This document shows positions 19,295 to 26,901 of a stretch of 64,000 nt of DNA, piece by piece. Each line of letters starts with the position of its first letter. Position 1 is the first letter of the stretch. Source of the stretch: Microcoleus vaginatus HSN003 (lineage in GTDB: Bacteria > Cyanobacteriota > Cyanobacteriia > Cyanobacteriales > Microcoleaceae); NCBI RefSeq assembly GCF_022701255.1, contig NZ_CP031705.1, positions 6,076,001 to 6,140,000 on the forward strand. Direction: 5' to 3'. The notes beneath the pieces are model-generated. The model did not search any database. It had not been told where the DNA came from and was given only the letters and a program-made list of their open reading frames with translations. Position numbers and translations under genes: made by a program.

Positions 19295-19450
19295 TTACTC
19301 ATCCCGCAAGATGTAAATTTGCGTGAGTTCCAAGCCAGAAGGCGTAGAGTGTCCATTTTTCCAACGATTAATCGTGGGAAAGGTCATCTCTAATTCATCC
19401 GCCAAATTTTTCTGAGACAGGTTCAGCGCTGACCGCCGTTCTCGCACCAA
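19295..19450 (-). CDS. Short XRE-type HTH protein or fragment
   Basis: Directly upstream of the hybrid kinase, the minus strand encodes LVRERRSALNLSQKNLADEL, then MTFPTINRWKNGHSTPSG, then LELTQIYILRDE and a stop. This is a Cro/C1 (XRE) helix-turn-helix of the type LGVTFPTINRWENGxxxPSxLAL. No ATG is in frame. TTG at 19450 or GTG at 19447 are the possible starts, and the frame stays open to about 19517. It is either a very small regulator or the remnant of a larger HTH protein. Its stop lies only 42 bp before the kinase start, so co-transcription is likely if it is expressed. Confidence 0.5.
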   Translation of the reverse strand: MVRERRSALNLSQKNLADELEMTFPTINRWKNGHSTPSGLELTQIYILRDE

Positions 19451-19720
19451 ATTACCGATCGCTGGTTTTTGAGCCCTAAGCCGTTCTATTTTGAGAAGCC
19501 TCTGAAGTAACAGGCATAAAGCTATTTATATTTTACACCTTTGACAGATTCCAGAGGCCAGTCATCTCTCTCAAGATATATAGCAATCCTTACAGGAGTG
19601 GTAAATTTTTTACCCCACCCCAACCCTCCCCGAACCGGCTCTAAGAAAGTAAGAAATTCACCAATGATGGGAGGATTGCGATATGAAGTCAATCTTAAAT
19701 CTAAAATAGACGAAGTTGCT
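19451..19720. other. Spacer downstream of the cyclase operon
   Basis: A 270-bp stretch between the HTH fragment and the end of the cyclase gene. It includes a short TCTAAAA-like heptamer remnant near 19690. No gene or clear terminator with a T-run was seen. Confidence 0.5.
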
Positions 19721-21247
19721 TTAAATTCCTTTGAGGAGCGATCGCCAATCCCGACAGCGTTTCAAGTAAATGCGAGCTACCTGATCGCTAGGATTTGTTC
19801 GCAAACACTCTTCAAATAATTTTCCTGCTTCTCGGAAGTCCTTGCGATCGCACAGTAACATAGCTTCATTATATACAGACAAATTTGCTAGCTTTGCCGA
19901 CAAAATTTCCGGCGAATCTGCATCAAATACCTCATATACTACGACATATTGAGATTTTCCTTTTACCTGTACTTTATCCACAATTCTAATAGCATAATCG
20001 TTCGGGTTTCGCAACCGATCCAAAGTCTGCTGAGAAATTAACAGAGGTACGCCGTAATCTTTGGTCAATCCTTCAATGCGAGATGCTAAATTAACAGCAT
20101 CGCTAATCACCGTGCTGTCCATTCGGCTTTTACCCCCGACTGTCCCCAGCATCAAAGAACCCGAATTGATGCCAATGCCAATTTGAATCGGGATGTAGCC
20201 GACACGTTGACGGTATTCGTTATAATGGTTCAGGATATTTAGCATTGCAATACCCGCTTTCACTGCATCATCTGCAAAGTCACTAAACAAAGCCATAATT
20301 GCATCGCCGATGTATTTGTCAATAAACCCGTTATTGCGAGTAATGGCAGGCTCCATCCGCGAAAGATAAGCATTGATAAATTTAAAATTTTGTTGGGGAG
20401 TCATAGTTTCGGAAAGCGTCGTGAAATCGCGAATATCCGAAAATAGTACCGACATATCCTGCTGCACTTGGTCGCCTAAATGGACATCTATAATACTTTC
20501 ATATCCCAACAAATTTAGAAATTGGTGAGGCACAAATCTACCGTAGGCATCAGTCAACTCTGATTCGGCATCCAGGGATTTTTCTAAATTTTGATTAAGG
20601 TCAAATAGTTTCTTAATAAATAAATGGCGATCGGCTTCCGCTTCTTTGCGTTCCGTGACATCTTGAAAAACTGCGATCGCAAAAGCAATTCTGCCACTCT
20701 CGTCAAAAATTGGCGTTCCCCAAATCTCAAGGGGAATTTTCTTGTGGGGTTGATGAATTTCTAGATCCTCAGCCGTGGCATTTTCGCCCCTCAAAGCTCG
20801 GACGATCGGCAAATTCTCGAAAGGGTAAATAGTCTCAGTTCCCGCAATATAAATTTGATAACTTTCTGACAATTCCTCAACTGAATTTAAGGGCAAAACT
20901 CCTTGACCGAGTAACTGCTCTCCGGCGTGATTTACGTAATAAGGCTTGCCTTGAAAATCTAGCACCAGCACACCTATGGGAATCGCTTCGAGAAATTGAG
21001 CCAGCTTGATTTCGCCTTCCCGCACCGCCTCGAATGCGCGAGATCGCAACTCAGTTTCAACCGTATCGGAATGTTGAGCAGTAGTTTCCAGCAAGATTTC
21101 CAGATCCGCTTTTTCCTCCTTCAAGTCTTCCACTTGCTGGCGCAATCTTTCTATCTCTAAAAGTAGCTGTTCTCTAGATGGTTGTTCTTCCAGCATAACC
21201 CGAGAATTTGCGCCTCGACTAACAAAAAATTGCTCTACAGCTCGCAC
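19721..21247 (-). CDS. PAS-containing class III adenylate cyclase, output of a partner-switch operon
   Basis: Soluble cAMP-forming cyclase, 508 residues. Residues about 22-70 form a coiled coil (EIERLRQQVEDLKEEKADLE, then ILLETTAQHSDTVETEL); a PAS domain follows (about 80-210, ending VFQDVTERKEAEA), then a class III catalytic domain (about 265-450). Metal-binding Asp residues sit in FSDIRDFT and IGDAIMALF. By motif alignment the purine-selecting pair is Lys (DKYIGD) and Thr (MDSTVIS), typical of class IIIb adenylate cyclases, and Asn/Arg of the transition state are in AVNLASR. A GTG start at 21247 is given; the ATG at 21196 is equally possible. It is the last gene of a four-gene operon, 19 bp after the STAS gene. 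The coiled coil is the likely docking site for the switch protein, by analogy with SiaD. Confidence 0.9.
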   Translation of the reverse strand: MRAVEQFFVSRGANSRVMLEEQPSREQLLLEIERLRQQVEDLKEEKADLEILLETTAQHSDTVETELRSRAFEAVREGEIKLAQFLEAIPIGVLVLDFQGKPYYVNHAGEQLLGQGVLPLNSVEELSESYQIYIAGTETIYPFENLPIVRALRGENATAEDLEIHQPHKKIPLEIWGTPIFDESGRIAFAIAVFQDVTERKEAEADRHLFIKKLFDLNQNLEKSLDAESELTDAYGRFVPHQFLNLLGYESIIDVHLGDQVQQDMSVLFSDIRDFTTLSETMTPQQNFKFINAYLSRMEPAITRNNGFIDKYIGDAIMALFSDFADDAVKAGIAMLNILNHYNEYRQRVGYIPIQIGIGINSGSLMLGTVGGKSRMDSTVISDAVNLASRIEGLTKDYGVPLLISQQTLDRLRNPNDYAIRIVDKVQVKGKSQYVVVYEVFDADSPEILSAKLANLSVYNEAMLLCDRKDFREAGKLFEECLRTNPSDQVARIYLKRCRDWRSLLKGI

Positions 21248-21266
21248 CCTAAAATTAATCGTGTTT

Positions 21267-21617
21267 CTAGAGAAATTCCAAGTGCAAACCAGGCATCAGG
21301 CGCTGGAAATTCTTCAAAGATTTACCGTGCCAAGCTATGCTTTGAGAGCCTTGTACCGCTATTTGCACCCTGGCTTTTTTGCGTACCTCGATAATAAACT
21401 TCGATAGCATATTGATGCCAGAACTGTTCAAAAATTCTAACTGCTGCAAATTGAGGGTAATTTTCGTCGGTTCCACGTCGCCAACCTGGGTCAGCAACTG
21501 CGCTATCGGCGCGTACTCTGCAGGCCCGCTCAGCCTTAGAGATCCTATAAAACTCACGGTTGCCGTTGCTGGATCGTAACAGATTTGGTAATCTTCGGTA
21601 TTAATTTCCATAGCCAC
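21267..21617 (-). CDS. STAS-domain switch protein (anti-sigma factor antagonist type)
   Basis: A 116-residue single STAS domain. The conserved loop LEFLNSSGINMLSKF contains the Ser65/Ser66 pair where SpoIIAA-type proteins are phosphorylated. It is therefore the expected substrate of the RsbW-like kinase (upstream gene) and the PP2C phosphatase (first gene). A GTG start is used because AAGGGA lies about nine bases upstream of it; an ATG six bases downstream is an alternative. It lies 40 bp after the kinase gene and 19 bp before the cyclase gene. Unlike classical partner switches there is no sigma factor in the cluster, so the cyclase is the most likely target (inference). Confidence 0.88.
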   Translation of the reverse strand: MAMEINTEDYQICYDPATATVSFIGSLRLSGPAEYAPIAQLLTQVGDVEPTKITLNLQQLEFLNSSGINMLSKFIIEVRKKARVQIAVQGSQSIAWHGKSLKNFQRLMPGLHLEFL

Positions 21618-21657
21618 AAAAAAAAGTCCCTTCGATATTATCGATCGCCAGCGTTGC

Positions 21658-22272
21658 TTATACTGTTAATTGCACCATAGTTGTGACGGCAATTACTTCC
21701 GGGTCTTTGTGCAGGGTCTGGAATTTCCAGCCAAGTTTGGCGGTATAATCGGTGAGCATGGTCAACAAACCCAATCCAGAATTGGTACAGCTTTCGTCAG
21801 CAGCATTTTTTTCCAACCGCTCAATGTAAAGTTCGCTGGGTTCGGAGCTCAGCAACTGTTGAATGTAAGCCTGAAACTTGTCCACATCTTGGGGAGAGAT
21901 GCTGTTAGCAACTGAGAAAATCACACTGTCGCTCTCTAATTGCAGTTTAATATCGATCGGGTACTCCGATGTTTCATCATTAAACTTCATGGCATTTTCC
22001 AATAACTCATTTGCAATGTAGCTAACAGCGCTTTTTATTTCAGCTTGTCTTTCAATTGTCGAGGGTTCATCTTGGTTGCCCGGAAAAAAAGTCGTCAGGT
22101 AGTCAGCCAGAAAATCCGCCGACAAACCGTTGTTCCGCCACCGCTGCTTGAGAGGAACCGAACTCGGAGAAAATCCAATTATTAAGTATTCTTGGCTAGC
22201 GGGCTGCTCTATGAAATGGCCGAAAATCTGAGTCATATCGATGTGAGACCTAAAGTTTGAGATGAGGGACAT
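21658..22272 (-). CDS. SiaB/RsbW-like serine protein kinase (DUF6272 type)
   Basis: A 204-residue GHKL-fold protein. The N box is SYIANELLENAMKFND and a G box is NSGLGLLTMLTDY near the C-terminus, which indicates ATP binding. The domain is like the SiaB-family kinases and anti-sigma kinases that phosphorylate STAS-type proteins. No membrane segment is present. The ATG at 22272 is preferred over a GTG one codon upstream. Its position between the PP2C phosphatase and the STAS protein supports a kinase role. Identity as a kinase for the adjacent STAS protein is inferred. Confidence 0.82.
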   Translation of the reverse strand: MSLISNFRSHIDMTQIFGHFIEQPASQEYLIIGFSPSSVPLKQRWRNNGLSADFLADYLTTFFPGNQDEPSTIERQAEIKSAVSYIANELLENAMKFNDETSEYPIDIKLQLESDSVIFSVANSISPQDVDKFQAYIQQLLSSEPSELYIERLEKNAADESCTNSGLGLLTMLTDYTAKLGWKFQTLHKDPEVIAVTTMVQLTV

Positions 22273-22313
22273 CACTGAATATATTTTAAACTTTAGAAGG
22301 GATATCCAAGTAG

Positions 22314-24287
22314 TTATTTTTGTTTGAGTACCAGTAATGTGATGTCATCAAAAACTTTTTGTTGGCCGATGTGCGATCGCACGTCCTTAATTACGGCGTG
22401 CCTGATTTCGGTAGCCGAACGCTGCCAATTAATCTCTATTACCTCAATTAACCTATCTAAACCATAAAGCAGTTGATCCATATTTTGAGCTTCCGTAATC
22501 CCATCAGTGTAAAGCACCACCACATCTCCTGAATGCAAGTGCACAATTTTCTCAGCAACAAATTCAGCAATATCTGCATCCAGCCCGATCGGGAAACCCA
22601 AATCGATCGTATCAAAGCGCTCGACAGAACCGTTACACCGCACGACAATCATTTCTTCGTGCTGGCCGCTCAACTTCAGCATTCCTTGCTGATAGTCTAG
22701 CAAGGCAAGGCTAGCGTTTTTGTCGCATTTCATCCGCTGCACATTATCGTAAATTACACTGTTAATAGCACTTAAAAATCTTACTGGGTCTGGTTCATTG
22801 TAGGCGAGCAAAGTTCGCACGGCCGTTTGAACCATAATCATTAAAACACCGCTCTCCAATCCGTGTCCCGTCACATCGCCAATGCCTATTTTTACTCTAC
22901 CTTTGTGTTGGAGTACGTCGTAATAGTCGCCGCCTACTTCCTCAGCAGATTCCATAAATCCCGCAATATCTAAGCCGATAACTTCCTTGAGTTCTCGGTC
23001 TTTCGGCAGCAGCATCTGCTGAATCTTGCGAGTAACGTCTAGTTCGGCGCTCATTCGGATATTTTCAGCTTTTAGGCGATCGTTGAGAACAGTAATTTCT
23101 TGATTTGCAGCAACTAAGGCATCGGCAATCTTGTTAAACGCACCCACAACTTGCCCCAGTTCATCTCTGTTATCCAAAATAATTTTCTGGTCAAAATTGC
23201 CACTTGCCATCTTTTTTGACGTTTCGTCAAGAACAAATACAGTTTGCATAACTGCCCTGTAAAAAGACACAAATAGATAAATAACGAGAGCTAATATTAT
23301 TAACACTAAAATAAAAATTAAGTATTTCCTATTAACAAAAGCAGCAATCCGCTGCTGAAGAAGAAAATCTAACTCATTTACCGTTTTATCCCCGAGTTGA
23401 AAACTTGCCTTTAAAGCCAAATTGCTTCCCGTGATGTAGGTGTAATATTTTAGTGATACACTTTGATATATTGTTTTATCTAGTTGCTTAGTTAGCTGCT
23501 TAACCAGAGAGTTAAATTTTATTAAATCCTGTGTTAATGCCGAGCGCAGATTCCCCTGAGGATTATTGCTAAATGCAACCTCCATATTAATTGCTAAATC
23601 ATCATTGATTTCTCTCAATCGGCTGGAAAGAGTAATCAGTTGCGCTCTTTCCTCTGGTGTGGCATCGGGGCGAAGGCTAATTTTTTGAGAAATAAGCCTA
23701 ATATTTGACAAAATTTTTTCCATTTCTGGAAGCTGACGCAAAGTAGCATTTATTAAATAATATGTATCCAAATCAGGGTCTGAAATCAGATTGGAAGTAT
23801 CGCCAACGCGAGCGCTCAGTCTATCAATGTCTGTAGCTAAACGTTGATAGACAAAATCGTAAGTTTCTAAACTCCACTGGCTGCGGCGAAGTTTAAAGTT
23901 TTGCCAATCTTGATAAATTTTATGAAACTTTTCACTGGTCATTAATATGTTTCCGACCTTGCTCTCTGCATTTGCTAGGGATTGAAAGTTATTGTCAATC
24001 TTGGCTTCTAAATCGTTTCGGGATTGTGAATTGCTTAAATTAGGATTTAAACTCTGATAATTTAACAGTTGAAGTTTCGGTATGTATTCCCTCAAATGGC
24101 GCAGGGGTCGCAGGTATTCATTACCGTAGATTTCTTTTTGAGTAAAATCAACCCGGCTGTTAATTTCGGAAATTAACAGGTACATGACCAAGGTTAACGG
24201 TATTGCAAAGAGGAAACCTATCAGGAGAAATTTCTGAGGATAACTCAGCCGATTCATTAAATGGATTGCCAGCGATTTCCTGTTCAT
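22314..24287 (-). CDS. HAMP-PP2C (SpoIIE/RsbU-type) membrane serine phosphatase
   Basis: A 657-residue membrane receptor phosphatase. The first helix is at about 20-40 (FLLIGFLFAIPLTLVMYLLI), then a helical periplasmic sensor of about 280 residues, then a second helix (YLIFILVLIILALVIYLFVS) and a HAMP domain. A PP2C catalytic domain of SpoIIE type fills the last 240 residues: ESAEEVGGDYYDV, GIGDVTGHGLESG, LYTDGITEAQN and the terminal FDDITLLVLK. The metal-binding Asp residues of GDYYD, GDVTGHG, TDGITE and DDIT are all present. This domain order equals Pseudomonas SiaA. It is the first gene of the operon and should dephosphorylate the STAS protein when it senses an external cue. The ligand is unknown. 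Confidence 0.92.
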   Translation of the reverse strand: MNRKSLAIHLMNRLSYPQKFLLIGFLFAIPLTLVMYLLISEINSRVDFTQKEIYGNEYLRPLRHLREYIPKLQLLNYQSLNPNLSNSQSRNDLEAKIDNNFQSLANAESKVGNILMTSEKFHKIYQDWQNFKLRRSQWSLETYDFVYQRLATDIDRLSARVGDTSNLISDPDLDTYYLINATLRQLPEMEKILSNIRLISQKISLRPDATPEERAQLITLSSRLREINDDLAINMEVAFSNNPQGNLRSALTQDLIKFNSLVKQLTKQLDKTIYQSVSLKYYTYITGSNLALKASFQLGDKTVNELDFLLQQRIAAFVNRKYLIFILVLIILALVIYLFVSFYRAVMQTVFVLDETSKKMASGNFDQKIILDNRDELGQVVGAFNKIADALVAANQEITVLNDRLKAENIRMSAELDVTRKIQQMLLPKDRELKEVIGLDIAGFMESAEEVGGDYYDVLQHKGRVKIGIGDVTGHGLESGVLMIMVQTAVRTLLAYNEPDPVRFLSAINSVIYDNVQRMKCDKNASLALLDYQQGMLKLSGQHEEMIVVRCNGSVERFDTIDLGFPIGLDADIAEFVAEKIVHLHSGDVVVLYTDGITEAQNMDQLLYGLDRLIEVIEINWQRSATEIRHAVIKDVRSHIGQQKVFDDITLLVLKQK

Positions 24288-24822
24288 AATTGATAGATGT
24301 CAACAAAATTGTACTCAGAAAGTAGCCTTTGCTACTAAAGTAGTTGCGGGGACGCTCGCTCTAGAAAACCACAATGCTAATACAATTAATCAGCGATAGC
24401 TGATTTTATTTCTAATGCGTTTTCGTCCTGTGGCAACAAATTTTGCGGCATCCCTGTGATATTATTGGCTCAGCTCGCTTCCCACAGTCTAAAACACTTT
24501 TAGCAGTTTTGGAACGAAGAATAGTAATTTGTACTGGGGTTATGGGGCAGGATTAGAGGCTTTTAAGAATATTTACTTAAGCATAAATTTTTCTTAATAC
24601 CCTGAGACAAAAAGTAAAAATTAAGTAATAACTGGGTAGTGCAAGTTTCCTGAAACACAACTGCAGGCAGCTAGTAGGAAATACTTGCGCCACACCAGCA
24701 ACCAGGAGTCAAGTCGGTTCTGCACAAAGGAACCAATAGCACCAGCAATAGTGTCTAAATAAGTATCTGCAGTTGAGTGTTCAGGAGCGATCGCGCATTG
24801 TGTAAAGTGAGGCAGAGGGCGT
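24288..24822. other. Divergent regulatory region
   Basis: A 535-bp spacer between the partner-switch operon (leftward) and a gene of unknown function (rightward). It contains a GTAN8TAC palindrome at 24322-24335, 35 bp upstream of the operon start. No further gene is supported. The 73-codon minus-strand frame here runs into the next gene and lacks any recognisable feature. Confidence 0.5.
24322..24335 (-). promoter_or_regulatory. NtcA-like palindrome GTAN8TAC
   Basis: GTA-N8-TAC matches the core of the cyanobacterial NtcA consensus and is embedded in the palindrome AGTAGC-N4-GCTACT. It lies close to the start codon of the phosphatase gene. The spacing to a -10 element is not convincing, so this is a weak candidate that could occur by chance. 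Confidence 0.25.
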
Positions 24823-25407
24823 ATGATGAAAAAAATCTCCAAAAATAAATCTCAAAAGAATAAAAACCGAGACCAAAAGCAGCCCAATCCTGTAATCTTA
24901 GCTTTGGTGCTGACAGGAATTCTGGTATGGGAAATGTATCCGGCGCTAAGACACACCGCTGCGGCTAACGCGGGCGCTCTCAAAGATTCCCTTGCCCAGT
25001 TGGAAAAGCAACAGCAGCAAACCGCGCAGCAATTTTCCTCAGCAGCGGTGCCCCAAAAAATCAGCTATTCGGTATTGGCACTCAATACTCTAGTTTCCGA
25101 ACCGGGCAATTTGGCCGAGACTACGCGCGAAAATCCCCCCAACAAATTGCCCGCAACCGTAGCAGCAGCAGTTCGCCGAGAGTTGTCGGACTCCACTGGC
25201 ATTGCTGCTGACAAGTTGAAAGTAACTGAATCGAGCAGACAAAGTTGGCCGAATACTTGTTTAGGGCTTGCGAAAGCGGATGAAATGTGCGGTCAAATGA
25301 TTGTTGAAGGTTGGCGGGTTGTGGTTTCTGATGGTAGGCAAACTTGGGTTTACCGCACTAATGCTAGGGGAAATATCTTGCGTTTGGAAAAAAAGTTAGC
25401 TCGGTAA
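24823..25407 (+). CDS. Membrane-anchored cyanobacterial protein of unknown function
   Basis: A 194-residue protein with a very basic N-terminus (KKISKNKSQKNKNRDQK). One membrane helix follows (about 27-43, VILALVLTGILVWEMYPAL), then a Gln-rich linker (LEKQQQQTAQQF). The C-terminal domain of about 85 residues begins LPATVAAAVRRELSDSTG and contains the core SWPNTCLGLAKADEMCGQM, EGWRVVVSDGRQTWVYRT. This WPNxCLGL...C module with two conserved Cys recurs in secreted or anchored cyanobacterial proteins, where it has no assigned role. The domain would face the periplasm. I do not recognise a function. Confidence 0.75.
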   Translation: MMKKISKNKSQKNKNRDQKQPNPVILALVLTGILVWEMYPALRHTAAANAGALKDSLAQLEKQQQQTAQQFSSAAVPQKISYSVLALNTLVSEPGNLAETTRENPPNKLPATVAAAVRRELSDSTGIAADKLKVTESSRQSWPNTCLGLAKADEMCGQMIVEGWRVVVSDGRQTWVYRTNARGNILRLEKKLAR

Positions 25408-25445
25408 ATTTGAGCCTGTGAAATCAAAAATAAACTTCCTATTGG

Positions 25446-25670
25446 AACAGGCAAGATGCCTGTTCCACAAAGAGTTAGTTTTTTTTGTGAGTGGGGATCA
25501 CAAACAGGCAAGATGCCTGTTCCACAAAGAGTGAGTTTTTTTGTGAGTGGGGATCACAAACAGGCAAGATGCCTGTTCCACAAAGAGTGAGTTTTTTTGT
25601 GGGTGGGGATCACAAACAGGCAAGATGCCTGTTCCACAAAGAGTGAGTTTTTTTGTGGCTGGTTTCTTGT
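25446..25670. repeat. Four tandem copies of a 56/57-bp hairpin-bearing repeat
   Basis: Units begin at 25446, 25503, 25559 and 25615. Each contains AACAGGCA-AGA-TGCCTGTT (8-bp stem, 10 bp with flanking GG/CC in the first copy), then a T-run of 7-8 and GTGAGTGGGGATCAC or close variants. The array lies between two converging genes and each unit could act as a terminator. There are no unique spacers, so it is not a CRISPR. Confidence 0.9.
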
Positions 25671-25698
25671 GGGGTGGGCTTCTAGCCCGCCCCTTGCT

Positions 25699-26787
25699 TT
25701 AATTTGGGAGTTGGTTTCTTTCGATGATTCCCCCGCCCAACAGCACGTCTCCGTCATACCAAACGGCCGCTTGTCCGGGGGTAATGCTCAACTGCGGTTC
25801 ATCAAAAATTAACTTAACTCTTGTACAGTAGGCGTTTTCTTCTCCCGCAGTTTCCAGGGGAATTACAGTCGCGGGGACGGGCTGCGATCGATATCGAATC
25901 TGTACCTGAGCCCGAATCGGAGCCGTCGGCGCAGCCACAGAAACCCAATTCACTTTCTGGACTGTACACTCAGATTCTACTGCCAACTGTCGATCGCCCA
26001 CAATTACCCGATTGCCAGGAGCATCAAGTTCAATTACGTACAGCGGTTCCGGTGCAGCAATACCGAGTCCCTTCCGCTGGCCGATGGTGTAGTGGTGCAC
26101 GCCGTCATGCTGTCCGAGCACCCGCCCTGACTTGTCCACAATGTCACCCTTTTGCGGCGCAATGTACTTATCCAGAAAAGCCCGCATCGAACCGTTACTT
26201 TCCACCAAGCACAAATCCTGACTTTCCGGCTTATCAGCAGTTTTCAAGCCAAATTCCGCCGCAATTCTGCGAGTTTCTGTCTTGGTAATTTCCCCCAAAG
26301 GAAATTCCGTACCCGCCAACAAATCCTGTGTTAAATCATACAAAAAATAAGACTGATCTTTCGCAGGGTCGATCGCCCGCAGCAACTGATAGCGACCCGT
26401 AGCAGCATCGTAAGTAATCCGAGCGTAGTGCCCTGTAGCGATTTTTTCAATTCCGAGTTCTTCGCGAGCATACTTAAGCATTGGCCCGAACTTCACAGTT
26501 TTATTGCACTGGGAACAAGGCAAAGGCGTAACTCCTGCACTGTAACCCTCCACCAAATAATCGACAATACTTGCCTGAAAGACCTCGCGGCTGTCAACAA
26601 TGTGGTGGGGAACGCCCAAATCTTCGCAAATTTTAGCTGCATCGACCATTCCCTCAGAGCAGCACTGACCTTTGCCCTTCATCAACCACAGCGTTAAACC
26701 CACCACTTCATATCCCTGATGGTGTAAAATTGCGGCTGCTGCGGAACTATCGACCCCGCCGGAGAGGCCTACAACAATCTTGTTCAT
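25699..26787 (-). CDS. mnmA: tRNA-specific 2-thiouridylase
   Basis: Thiolates U34 of tRNA-Lys, -Glu and -Gln (wobble s2U) using ATP and sulfur relayed from a cysteine desulfurase. The 362-residue length is normal. The PP-loop SGGVDSS is at residues 9-15. The catalytic Cys94 sits in CSQCNKTVKF and the partner Cys193 in SQDLCLVE. Downstream, VLGQHDGVHHYTIGQRKGLG is the tRNA-contacting segment, and the C-terminal beta barrel ends AVWYDGDVLLGGGII. It is monocistronic, divergent from the NAD(P)HX repair gene with a 114-bp spacer. Confidence 0.97.
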   Translation of the reverse strand: MNKIVVGLSGGVDSSAAAAILHHQGYEVVGLTLWLMKGKGQCCSEGMVDAAKICEDLGVPHHIVDSREVFQASIVDYLVEGYSAGVTPLPCSQCNKTVKFGPMLKYAREELGIEKIATGHYARITYDAATGRYQLLRAIDPAKDQSYFLYDLTQDLLAGTEFPLGEITKTETRRIAAEFGLKTADKPESQDLCLVESNGSMRAFLDKYIAPQKGDIVDKSGRVLGQHDGVHHYTIGQRKGLGIAAPEPLYVIELDAPGNRVIVGDRQLAVESECTVQKVNWVSVAAPTAPIRAQVQIRYRSQPVPATVIPLETAGEENAYCTRVKLIFDEPQLSITPGQAAVWYDGDVLLGGGIIERNQLPN

Positions 26788-26901
26788 GGTTGGAGAGAAA
26801 TTGCTATTTTACTGTTACTTTGTTCGATCGAGCTAATTTATTATACCACAAGTATACTACAACCCGCCACTGCTGCTGTTAGCTGAAATTTTAGCACTAA
26901 T

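Noticed and set aside
24621..24842. 73-codon minus-strand frame overlapping the start of the gene at 24823
   Set aside because: No family resemblance; it overlaps the start of a better supported gene and its likely promoter.
25446..25670. CRISPR array
   Set aside because: The units are directly abutting copies of one another without unique spacers, and no cas genes are nearby.
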